Assembly: GCA_030037515.1 (NCBI GenBank)
Contig: JASHRE010000772.1
Span: forward strand, 1-12,869
Direction of reading: 5' to 3'
DNA: 12,869 bases
Source: Candidatus Sulfotelmatobacter sp.
GTDB lineage: Bacteria > Acidobacteriota > Terriglobia > Terriglobales > Acidobacteriaceae
Numbering within the stretch: position 1 is the first letter of the stretch; every line of letters begins with the position of its first letter. Position numbers and translations under genes: made by a program. The notes beneath the pieces were generated by a model that did not search any database, was not told the origin of the DNA, and saw only the letters and a list, made by a program, of their open reading frames with translations. Positions 1-6,771 of the stretch are shown here, piece by piece.

Positions 1-1
1 C

Positions 2-376
2 GGATACCTATCGGACGAAGTGATCGCGGAGATCGCCGCGCGCCTCGATCTGACCGAACTCGATGTCCGCAACGTGATCAGCTACTACTCCATGCTAACC
101 ACCAAGCCCCGCGGCAAGTTTAACGTCCAGGTTTGCACGAATATCAGCTGCATGGTCCGCGGCGCGGAAGACTTGTTCGATCGTTGCAAGAAGAAACTTG
201 GGATCGGCCACAAAGGCACAACTCCCGACGGATTGTTTTCGCTCGAAGAAGTCGAGTGTATCGGCGCCTGCAGCTGGGCGCCGGCGGCGCAAATAAATTA
301 CGACTTTCATGAGAACCTGACGCTGGAGAACATGGACAGGATCCTGGACGAATGCAAGAAGAAAGCGACGCAATAA
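2..376 (+). CDS. nuoE: NADH-quinone oxidoreductase subunit E (NuoE, 24-kDa 2Fe-2S subunit), 5' truncated
   Basis: This is the C-terminal part of NuoE, the thioredoxin-fold subunit of the complex I NADH dehydrogenase module, which carries the off-pathway N1a [2Fe-2S] cluster beside FMN. The frame is open to the window edge: residues before the GTG at position 20 (GYLSDE) continue the family pattern, so that GTG is internal and the real start lies upstream. Four cluster ligands are visible: the Cx4C pair in VCTNISC and the Cx3C pair in ECIGAC. The 'SYYSML' segment before the first pair is also typical. The gene ends at TAA (374-376), 63 bp before the preferred nuoF start. Identity is secure; only the N-terminus is missing. 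Confidence 0.96.
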   Translation, partial: GYLSDEVIAEIAARLDLTELDVRNVISYYSMLTTKPRGKFNVQVCTNISCMVRGAEDLFDRCKKKLGIGHKGTTPDGLFSLEEVECIGACSWAPAAQINYDFHENLTLENMDRILDECKKKATQ

Positions 377-439
377 AAAATTGAGCCATTCAATGATTGA
401 GTACTTCGTAATGGCTGCATCGCTCAATGAGTGAGTTTC
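377..439 (+). repeat. Degenerate inverted-repeat element between nuoE and nuoF
   Basis: The spacer is AT-rich and built from short arms. ATTGAGC (380-386) is the reverse complement of GCTCAAT (422-428), and AGCCATT (384-390) is the reverse complement of AATGGCT (410-416). 'ATTGAG' also recurs directly at 380 and 396. The two pairings share bases, so both cannot fully form at once. There is no poly-T run after the arms, so it does not look like an intrinsic terminator. It may be a remnant of a dispersed repeat or an mRNA-processing hairpin; this is inference. Confidence 0.5.
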
Positions 440-1759
440 ATGGCCGATCTGGTTTCCCATCCCGATGAAGTAAAGGTCGTCTCCCGGCGCTTCGGCCAGG
501 GCGCAACCAATATTGAGCGCTACCTCGAGCTCGACGGCTACAAAGCCGTCCAGAAGGCGCTCGGAATGGAACCGGACGCCATCGTCAACGAGGTCAAGAA
601 TTCCGGCCTGCGCGGACGTGGTGGCGCTGGCTTCTCAACGGGGATGAAATGGTCGTTCGTGCCTAAGCAGTCGGCGAAACCGAAATACGTTCTCTGCAAT
701 GGCGATGAGAGCGAACCTGGCACGTGCAAAGACCGGCTGATTTTTGAGCATGACCCACATGCGGTGATCGAAGGCGTAATGATCGCCGGCCTGGCTGTTG
801 GCGCGAAGAGCGGATACATCTACATCCGTGGGGAATATCGGTATTTGTCGATCATCATGCAGAAAGCGATCCGCGACGCCTATGCCAAGGGATTTCTCGG
901 AAACAACATCTTTGGCAGCGGACGCGACTTCGACATCTACTGGCATGGAGGTGCCGGAGCTTATGAGGTAGGCGAAGAATCGGCGCTGATGGAGTCGCTC
1001 GAAGGCAAGCGCGGCATTCCTCGGATTCGGCCTCCCTTCCCCGCGGTGGTCGGGTTGTGGGGCGGACCGACCGTTATCAACAATGCTGAGACTCTGGCCA
1101 GCGTGCCGCACATTATTCTGGGCGGAGCCGAGTGGTATGCAAAGATCGGAACTCCGAAAAATGGTGGCACGCGGCTGTTCTGCCTGAGCGGAAACCTGGC
1201 GAAGCCCGGCGTCTACGAACTGCCCATGGGCTATAACTTAAAGAGAATGATCTATGACGTCGGAGGTGGCGTCCCGAATGGACGCAGTTTGAAAGCAGTC
1301 GTTCCGGGCGGGTCGTCGACTCCCTGCCTGACTGCCGACGAAATCGACGTCGCCATGGACTTTGATTCCGTCGCGAAAGCCGGCTCGATGCTGGGCTCTG
1401 GCGGCGTCGTCGTGATCGATGATGCACAATGCATCGTCAAGTTCGCCCTGCGCACGATGAAGTTTTATCAACACGAAAGCTGCGGATGGTGCATCCCCTG
1501 CCGCGAAGGAACAGATTGGCTAAAGAAAACTCTGATTCGTTTTCACGCGGGCGGAGGATTGAAGAAAGATATTGATAATATGCAGTACTTGTCGGAAAAC
1601 ATGTTAGGCCGTACGTTTTGTCCGCTGGGCGATGCCGCCGCAATGCCGACAATCGCTTTCGTGAAAAAGTTCAGGAAAGAATTCGAGGATCATTTGGACG
1701 GAAGGCCGTGCCCCTTCGAGACGGAGGGTACGGTCGAACAGTTGCCAGTGATGGCATGA
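440..1759 (+). CDS. nuoF: NADH-quinone oxidoreductase subunit F (NuoF, NADH- and FMN-binding)
   Basis: NuoF oxidises NADH, passes hydride to FMN and feeds electrons through the N3 [4Fe-4S] cluster to NuoG. From the ATG at 440 the protein has 439 residues, normal for the family. The glycine-rich nucleotide loop RGRGGAGF lies at residues 58-65, followed by the FMN-region motif GDESEPGTCKDR and the GEESALMESLEG stretch. The N3 ligands are CGWCIPC (C348, C351, C354) and C394 in FCPLGDAA. A GTG at 431 would add three residues; neither start has a strong Shine-Dalgarno, but GTGAG (431-435) sits 4 bases before the ATG, which I prefer. A DinB-like gene follows after 10 bp. Confidence 0.97.
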   Translation: MADLVSHPDEVKVVSRRFGQGATNIERYLELDGYKAVQKALGMEPDAIVNEVKNSGLRGRGGAGFSTGMKWSFVPKQSAKPKYVLCNGDESEPGTCKDRLIFEHDPHAVIEGVMIAGLAVGAKSGYIYIRGEYRYLSIIMQKAIRDAYAKGFLGNNIFGSGRDFDIYWHGGAGAYEVGEESALMESLEGKRGIPRIRPPFPAVVGLWGGPTVINNAETLASVPHIILGGAEWYAKIGTPKNGGTRLFCLSGNLAKPGVYELPMGYNLKRMIYDVGGGVPNGRSLKAVVPGGSSTPCLTADEIDVAMDFDSVAKAGSMLGSGGVVVIDDAQCIVKFALRTMKFYQHESCGWCIPCREGTDWLKKTLIRFHAGGGLKKDIDNMQYLSENMLGRTFCPLGDAAAMPTIAFVKKFRKEFEDHLDGRPCPFETEGTVEQLPVMA

Positions 1760-1769
1760 GCGGTCAAGT

Positions 1770-2327
1770 ATGCATGCGCAGCGCACATCGACCCCAAACC
1801 CGGAACCGATTGAGCTTCTCTGTGACGAATTGAGGAGAAGTTGTGATCGATTCCTTTCTGTTCTCGCGGATGTATCGGAAGCTCTACGCGATATGCGGGA
1901 ATCGGATAGCACCTGGTCAATTATGGATTGCGCCGAGCACGTATGCTTGGCTGAGGAGTTAATGTCGGTATTCTTACAGAAGCGGCGGCAGACCGATGCG
2001 GCGCCGGATTTTGGGAGGGACGCCGTGATCCGCAAAGTCGCGTTGGATCGTTCGCGAAAAATTTCAGCGCCACCGCAGGCCAGGCCGGCGGGACGCTATC
2101 ATTCTCTGCAGGAAGCTGCCGACGCGTTCCGTGAAGTTCGCGAACGCAACGTCGCTTTCATCGAATCCCTGGACGAGGACTTGCGCCGTTCCACCTGCCT
2201 GCATCCATTGGGTGTTTTCGACGGTTATCAGTTCATTGAGATCATGGCTCGGCATCCGGAACGGCACGCGAGCCAGATCGAACAAATTAAGAATAGCGCC
2301 GCCTTTCGGGCCGCCTTGCCTGCGTAA
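1770..2327 (+). CDS. DinB/YfiT-superfamily protein of unknown substrate
   Basis: The 185-residue protein matches the DinB_2-type four-helix-bundle pattern of putative metal-dependent enzymes. 'WSIMDCAEHV' at residues 49-58 supplies the first metal-ligand histidine (H57), and HPERHASQIEQI near the C-terminus supplies H162 and H166 (HxxxHxxQI). These give the usual three-histidine site. No signal peptide or membrane segment is visible. Superfamily members include thiol-dependent transferases using bacillithiol or mycothiol and proteins of unknown role, so the substrate cannot be named. The gene lies between nuoF (10 bp upstream) and nuoG (18 bp downstream) on the same strand and is probably co-transcribed with complex I, although it is not a known complex I subunit. 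The ATG at 1770 has no clear Shine-Dalgarno. Confidence 0.85.
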   Translation: MHAQRTSTPNPEPIELLCDELRRSCDRFLSVLADVSEALRDMRESDSTWSIMDCAEHVCLAEELMSVFLQKRRQTDAAPDFGRDAVIRKVALDRSRKISAPPQARPAGRYHSLQEAADAFREVRERNVAFIESLDEDLRRSTCLHPLGVFDGYQFIEIMARHPERHASQIEQIKNSAAFRAALPA

Positions 2328-2345
2328 GGACCTTTATAAGAATTC

Positions 2346-4757
2346 ATGTCTGACGGGCCAAAACTCGTAAACCTGGTTGTCGACGGCAAGAACGTAACTG
2401 CTCCGGCGGGCGCCCTGCTCATTGAAGCGTGCAAGAGCGTTGGGATCGAAGTGCCCTCGTTCTGCTACTATCCAAACTTTTCTCTGCAAGGCGCCTGCCG
2501 CATGTGCCTGGTGAAGATCGAAAGAATGCCCAAGCTTCAGACGGCATGTACAACGGTCATTGCCGAGGGCATGGTCGTCACTACGGAAAGTGAAGAGGTC
2601 AAGCAGGCGCGAAAAGGAATGCTGGAATTGCTGCTCGGGAATCATCCTCTCGACTGTCCGGTATGTGACGCTGGTGGTGAGTGCGAACTGCAGGACATGA
2701 CTTTCAGCTATGGTGCCGCCGAATCGAAGTTCATGGAGATGAAAAATCACCGCGACGAGCAGCAGTGGTCGCCGGTGGTTTACTTCGACCGTCCGCGCTG
2801 CATTCTGTGCTATCGCTGCGTACGCGTCTGCGGCGAAGGCATGGACGTCTGGGCTCTCGGCGTACAGAACCGCGGCGTCAGTTCAATCATCGCGCCCAAC
2901 AAAGAAGATCATCTCGAATGCGAAGAGTGCGGCATGTGTATCGATATCTGCCCGGTGGGCGCGCTGACCTCTGGCGCGTATCGCTACAAGACGCGGCCCT
3001 GGGAGATGAAGCATGTCGGCACTGTCTGCACGCATTGTGGTGATGGTTGCAAAGCCACGCTCGGCGTGCGGCGCTCCGACACCGGAATGGAGATTGTTCG
3101 CGGCGATAATCGTGACAAGAGCGGGACCAACGGTGATTTTCTCTGCATCAAGGGCCGCTATGCATTTGATTTTGCGAGTTCCGACGAGCGCCTCACGCAG
3201 CCATTGATCCGCAAGAACGGGAAATTAACTCCTTCCACGTGGGAAGAAGCATTCGACTTGGTGGGAAAAAAGTTCGCCGAAATTCGCCAGAAAGAGGGCG
3301 GCTCGGCAATCGGCGTGATCGGCTCGAACCGGACGACGAATGAAGAAAATTATCTGCTCTCCAAGTTCGCGCGCACGGTACTGAAGACCAACAATGTAGA
3401 CCATCATCGCACGGCCGACTTCCCGGCCTTGGCCGCTGCGCTGCGCGGCAAGCCGGGAGCGACGGCGAGCATGGCAGACGTTTTCACCGCACCGGCGATT
3501 TTGCTGATCGGCAATGACCCGACGGAACAGCATCCACTGCTCGCCTGGCAAATTCGCAACAATGTTCGTCTGCATCAGGCGAAGCTCTACGTCATAAATT
3601 CTGAACAGATCAAACTCCATAGGCAGGCCGCCGAATTCGTGCAAATTCCGGCCGGCACAGAGGCGAAGGTCGCGAGTTTCTTAGCGGGGGACGATGCGGC
3701 GCTCGAGGCAATTGCGAATGATGGCTCCGGCTCGTCGCCCGGGCGGGACGGGCGAGGGCGCCCGTCCCCACACGAGCAGTGGAATTCCCTTCGCGACAAG
3801 CTCCGCGGAGAGGCCAACCTGGTTATTATTTTCGGCTCCGAAATTCGCGGCGGTTCAATCGCCGACCTGTTGAGGTTCGGTTCCAGCATCGCGGCAGCGA
3901 AGTTTATCTGTCTCGGCGACTACTCGAATTCTCGTGGCGCCGCGGACATGGGGCTCTATCCTGATTTGCTACCCGGCTATCATCCGGTTACACCCGCCGG
4001 CAGCCACTTCCACCAGGAGTGGGCCGAGATCCCGCAAGCGGCTGGCTTGGATTCGCCCGGGATGATCGATGCGGCCAAGTCCGGCAAGCTGAAAGCGTTG
4101 TATGTCGTGGGATCGAATCCGGTCGGACGTTTGAATGTAGATCCATTCGTATTCGCGAAAAGCTTCGTCGTCGCGCAAGATATGTTTCTGACCGAGACCG
4201 GGGTGATGGCCGACGTCGTGCTTCCCGCGGCGAATGCCTATGAAAAATCCGGGACGATGACCAACACTTGTGGCGACGTCCAACTGGTGAAGAAGGCTGG
4301 CGACGTCTCCGGGCTCAAAAGCGATTTCGAGATGATCGTTCGCATTGCTGACGCGATGGGACACGATGTCCACAAATTGGTTCCGTTTGGCCGCGGCGAG
4401 TCGGCTGACATGGGTCAGTCGCGGGGGGCGGAATCCGGCGAGGCCGACCAGCACGCAGTCTGGCTGGAAACACACGGACTCGAGCCAAAGCTCAGCCCGT
4501 TTGATCCGATCGCGATACTTGACGAAATTCAGCGACTCGTTCCCGGCTATGACGTTTCCCGCGCGAATCTGGTCGGCGGAAACAGCGAGCATACTTCGCT
4601 TGAGGGCGCGGGCGCGGGCGTGCAGCATAAATCCGAATTGATTGTTCAGGCGAAAGATACTCTGTTCACGTCCGGAACCTTGGGCCGCTATTCTCGTGTG
4701 TTGAAGTCCGTGATCGAGAGTCATGAAATCAAGGCCGCCGATGTCGCGGCGGATTAG
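2346..4757 (+). CDS. nuoG: NADH-quinone oxidoreductase subunit G (NuoG, 75-kDa Fe-S subunit)
   Basis: NuoG carries the Fe-S chain from NuoF towards the quinone module. The 803-residue protein shows, in order: a [2Fe-2S] ferredoxin domain (C40, C51, C54, C68); the His-Cys3 N5 site (H100, C104, C107, C113); a ferredoxin-like pair of [4Fe-4S] sites (C152, C155, C158, C162 and C192, C195, C198, C202); and a molybdopterin-oxidoreductase-like region that opens with Cys ligands C228, C231, C235 and C267, matching the N7 cluster present in only some bacteria. Residues 462-477 are encoded by a palindromic insert (separate entry). A second polar Gly/Ser/Glu-rich stretch spans residues 682-704. The ATG at 2346 has AAGGA (2326-2330) 15 bases upstream, a long spacing, but the ferredoxin domain fits this start. 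Confidence 0.96.
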   Translation: MSDGPKLVNLVVDGKNVTAPAGALLIEACKSVGIEVPSFCYYPNFSLQGACRMCLVKIERMPKLQTACTTVIAEGMVVTTESEEVKQARKGMLELLLGNHPLDCPVCDAGGECELQDMTFSYGAAESKFMEMKNHRDEQQWSPVVYFDRPRCILCYRCVRVCGEGMDVWALGVQNRGVSSIIAPNKEDHLECEECGMCIDICPVGALTSGAYRYKTRPWEMKHVGTVCTHCGDGCKATLGVRRSDTGMEIVRGDNRDKSGTNGDFLCIKGRYAFDFASSDERLTQPLIRKNGKLTPSTWEEAFDLVGKKFAEIRQKEGGSAIGVIGSNRTTNEENYLLSKFARTVLKTNNVDHHRTADFPALAAALRGKPGATASMADVFTAPAILLIGNDPTEQHPLLAWQIRNNVRLHQAKLYVINSEQIKLHRQAAEFVQIPAGTEAKVASFLAGDDAALEAIANDGSGSSPGRDGRGRPSPHEQWNSLRDKLRGEANLVIIFGSEIRGGSIADLLRFGSSIAAAKFICLGDYSNSRGAADMGLYPDLLPGYHPVTPAGSHFHQEWAEIPQAAGLDSPGMIDAAKSGKLKALYVVGSNPVGRLNVDPFVFAKSFVVAQDMFLTETGVMADVVLPAANAYEKSGTMTNTCGDVQLVKKAGDVSGLKSDFEMIVRIADAMGHDVHKLVPFGRGESADMGQSRGAESGEADQHAVWLETHGLEPKLSPFDPIAILDEIQRLVPGYDVSRANLVGGNSEHTSLEGAGAGVQHKSELIVQAKDTLFTSGTLGRYSRVLKSVIESHEIKAADVAAD
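3730..3777 (+). repeat. GC-rich palindromic element inserted in frame in nuoG
   Basis: Outer arms GCTCGT (3730-3735) and ACGAGC (3772-3777) enclose a perfect 10-bp stem, GGGACGGGCG (3745-3754) and CGCCCGTCCC (3759-3768), with loop AGGG. The whole unit is 48 bp, a multiple of three, so the nuoG frame is kept. It encodes a Gly/Arg/Pro-rich stretch (PGRDGRGRPSP at residues 465-475) unlike the surrounding NuoG sequence. The palindrome and the abrupt change in composition are seen directly. That it is a mobile or dispersed repeat is inferred by analogy with palindromic elements known to enter coding genes, such as those of Rickettsia. Confidence 0.75.
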
Positions 4758-4780
4758 CTTTGAGCAATAGCAAACGATTC

Positions 4781-4788
4781 AGAGAGGA
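4781..4788 (+). promoter_or_regulatory. Shine-Dalgarno-like AGAGAGGA abutting the nuoH start
   Basis: AGAGAGGA ends at the base before the nuoH ATG (4789), so its GAGG core is only 1 base from the start, closer than the usual 5-9 bases. The AGAG part alone would give 4 bases. No other ATG or GTG in this frame fits better between the in-frame TAG at 4768 and the first conserved NuoH motif. Confidence 0.5.
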
Positions 4789-5841
4789 ATGGGAACGCAC
4801 GCTTTGCCGATCTGGCTCTTTATTGTCGTCTCGGCCATCAAGTCCGCGATCCTTTTGTTCGTGCTGCTCACGGCGGTCGCTTATACCGTGTGGCTCGAGC
4901 GCAAGGTCGTCGGCCACATGCAGAACCGCTGGGGCCCTACACGGGTTGGTCCGTTCGGCTTACTTCAGCCGGCTGCGGACGGGCTCAAGTTTCTGTTCAA
5001 AGAGGACCTCACGCCGCCGCACGTCTATAAACCTCTTTATATCGCTGCGCCGATGATCGCGGTGATCTTTGCGCTGACTTCGATCGCGGTGATTCCGTTC
5101 GGGAACTCCGTCGTAATTGGCCGCTATACAATTCCACTGCAAATCACCGACGTAAACGTCGGCTTGCTGCTGATCCTGGGCATCACATCGATTGGTGTCT
5201 ATGGCGTCGCACTCGCCGGGTGGTCATCGAACAATAAGTATTCTTTACTCGGCGGATTGCGCGCCAGCGCACAGATGGTCAGCTACGAGATCTCGCTCGG
5301 TCTCTCGCTAGTTGGCGTCCTGATCATGTCGGGAAGCTTCAGCTTGCGTCACATTGTCGAAGCGCAGCAAGGACATTTCTGGGGATTCATTCCGCGCTGG
5401 AACATTTTTCAAGGGCAGGTTGTGGGATTCTTCGTTTATCTGATTGCAGCCTACGCGGAGACGAACCGCATCCCCTTCGACCTCCCGGAAGCGGAAACCG
5501 AACTTGTCGCCGGCTATCACACCGAGTACAGCGCGATGAAGTTTGCCATGTTCTTTATGGCCGAGTACGCGAACATGATCACCGTGGCCTGCTTGGCCTC
5601 GCTTCTCTTCTTGGGCGGGTGGAACGGGCCGATACCCGCATGGCTCCCCTATCCTCTGCACGTGATCTTGCCGGTGGTCTACTTTGTCGCCAAGGTTTTT
5701 GTGTTTCTCTTTATTTATATCTGGGTGCGCGGCACGCTGCCGCGCTTCCGTTACGATCAACTGATGGCCTTTGGCTGGAAGTTTCTGTTGCCTGTGGCGA
5801 TTTGCAATCTCATCGCCACTGCAGTTGCGGTGACTTGGTGA
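4789..5841 (+). CDS. nuoH: NADH-quinone oxidoreductase subunit H (NuoH)
   Basis: NuoH is the membrane subunit that joins the peripheral and membrane arms and forms much of the quinone chamber. The 350-residue protein has the expected eight or so hydrophobic helices. Hallmark loops are visible: ERKVVGHMQNRWGP followed by VGPFGLLQPAADGLKFLFKED near the N-terminus, and the acidic quinone-site loop AETNRIPFDLPEAETELV followed by GYHTEYSAMKFA in the second half. It lies 31 bp after nuoG. In the usual gene order nuoI would follow; here a 106-bp repeat-rich gap and then nuoJ follow instead. Confidence 0.97.
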   Translation: MGTHALPIWLFIVVSAIKSAILLFVLLTAVAYTVWLERKVVGHMQNRWGPTRVGPFGLLQPAADGLKFLFKEDLTPPHVYKPLYIAAPMIAVIFALTSIAVIPFGNSVVIGRYTIPLQITDVNVGLLLILGITSIGVYGVALAGWSSNNKYSLLGGLRASAQMVSYEISLGLSLVGVLIMSGSFSLRHIVEAQQGHFWGFIPRWNIFQGQVVGFFVYLIAAYAETNRIPFDLPEAETELVAGYHTEYSAMKFAMFFMAEYANMITVACLASLLFLGGWNGPIPAWLPYPLHVILPVVYFVAKVFVFLFIYIWVRGTLPRFRYDQLMAFGWKFLLPVAICNLIATAVAVTW

Positions 5842-5947
5842 AAGCGGTTCTCAGTTCCCGGTTCTCAGCTCTCGGTTGCTATCACTCGCGACCGAAAGCC
5901 TGTTCTAGCAGGCGTTCACTGAGAACTGAGAACTGAAAACTGGTTCC
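5842..5947. repeat. Inverted-repeat-rich spacer at the usual nuoI position
   Basis: The nuoH-nuoJ gap is almost wholly self-complementary. GTTCTCAGTT (5847-5856) pairs with AACTGAGAAC (5924-5933), and a second GTTCTCAG (5861-5868) pairs with CTGAGAAC (5919-5926). Inside lie CGGT (5873-5876) with ACCG (5891-5894), and the hairpin GCCTG-TTCTAG-CAGGC (5898-5913). No cysteine-rich ferredoxin frame is present. No poly-T tract follows the arms, so it does not look like a terminator. It may be a dispersed palindromic or MITE-like element, or an RNA processing or stability structure. Confidence 0.7.
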
Positions 5948-6469
5948 ATGAGCATCCATCTCGTACTGTTTCTTTTCTTCGGGGCGGTCGCGGTCGCCGG
6001 CGCGATCAACTTGCTGGCGCAGTCGCATCCCATCAACTCCGCGCTGTCGCTGATCGCGGTGATGGCAGCCCTGGCCGGCGAATTCTTGCTGCTAGGCGCC
6101 GAGTTCGTTGCGGCGATCCAGGTGATTGTCTATGCGGGTGCGATCATGGTTTTGTTTGTCTTTGTCATCATGCTGCTGAACGCCGGCGTGGAAGAACGTA
6201 CCAAGGGGAGTCGTGTCGCAATTATGTTCGGCATTCCGGGAATGCTGATGGGAAGCGTTTTGGTGGCGTGGGCTGTGCTGCACTCTTATGGCCAAGACGA
6301 AGTCGTCGCCGGGGCGCTGGAAGGTGCGCCGAGGGACATTGCGACCCTGCTGTTTCGTGAATTTCTGCTCCCCTTTGAAGTGACTTCCATTCTGATCCTG
6401 ATCGCCATCATGGGCGCGGTGGTGCTAGCCAGCAAGCCGCAAGCCGTGCAAAAAAGAAAGGAGCACTGA
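5948..6469 (+). CDS. nuoJ: NADH-quinone oxidoreductase subunit J (NuoJ)
   Basis: NuoJ is a small membrane-arm subunit next to NuoH and NuoK. Its third helix undergoes conformational changes that link quinone chemistry to proton transfer. The 173-residue protein is strongly hydrophobic with about five helices. The family signature is visible at EFVAAIQVIVYAGAIMVLF, including the conserved Tyr-x-Gly-Ala-Ile-Met-Val-Leu-Phe core. The C-terminal tail is short and basic (KPQAVQKRKEH). The ATG at 5948 directly follows the inverted-repeat spacer and has no evident Shine-Dalgarno, so its translation may depend on structure in the spacer. Its TGA overlaps the nuoK ATG by one base (TGATG). Confidence 0.95.
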   Translation: MSIHLVLFLFFGAVAVAGAINLLAQSHPINSALSLIAVMAALAGEFLLLGAEFVAAIQVIVYAGAIMVLFVFVIMLLNAGVEERTKGSRVAIMFGIPGMLMGSVLVAWAVLHSYGQDEVVAGALEGAPRDIATLLFREFLLPFEVTSILILIAIMGAVVLASKPQAVQKRKEH

Positions 6470-6771
6470 TGGTTCCGCTATCCTACTATCTCGTGCTCAG
6501 CGCGATTCTGTTTGCCTGCGGCGTAACCGGATTCCTGATCAAGCGCAACGTCATCACAATTTTCATGTCGATCGAGTTGATGCTCAACGGCGTGAATCTC
6601 TCCTTCGTCGCTTTCGCGGCAAAATGGCACGCGCTCTCAGGACAGGTCTTCGTTTTCTTCGTGATGGTTGTGGCAGCGGCGGAAGCGGCAGTTGGTCTGG
6701 CGATCATTATTGCCATCTACCGCGCACGTGAAACCTTAAATGTCGACCAGATGAACCTGCTTAAACTATGA
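6469..6771 (+). CDS. nuoK: NADH-quinone oxidoreductase subunit K (NuoK)
   Basis: NuoK is a three-helix membrane subunit related to MrpC/MnhC that contributes to a proton channel with NuoJ and NuoN. The protein is exactly 100 residues, typical for the family. Two membrane glutamates essential in characterised homologues are present at the expected positions: E36 in MSIELMLN and E72 in AAAEAAVGLAI. Translation should be efficient: AAGGAG (6458-6463) lies 5 bases before the ATG, inside the end of nuoJ, and start and stop overlap as TGATG. Its own TGA overlaps the nuoL start as ATGA. Confidence 0.97.
   Translation: MVPLSYYLVLSAILFACGVTGFLIKRNVITIFMSIELMLNGVNLSFVAFAAKWHALSGQVFVFFVMVVAAAEAAVGLAIIIAIYRARETLNVDQMNLLKL

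Noticed and set aside
3969..4724. Long - strand open frame (251 codons) opposite nuoG
   Set aside because: Antisense to a conserved gene, no family motif, and no ribosome site noted.
5842..5947. Intrinsic terminator between nuoH and nuoJ
   Set aside because: Arms are present but no U-run follows, and the membrane-arm genes downstream need transcription.
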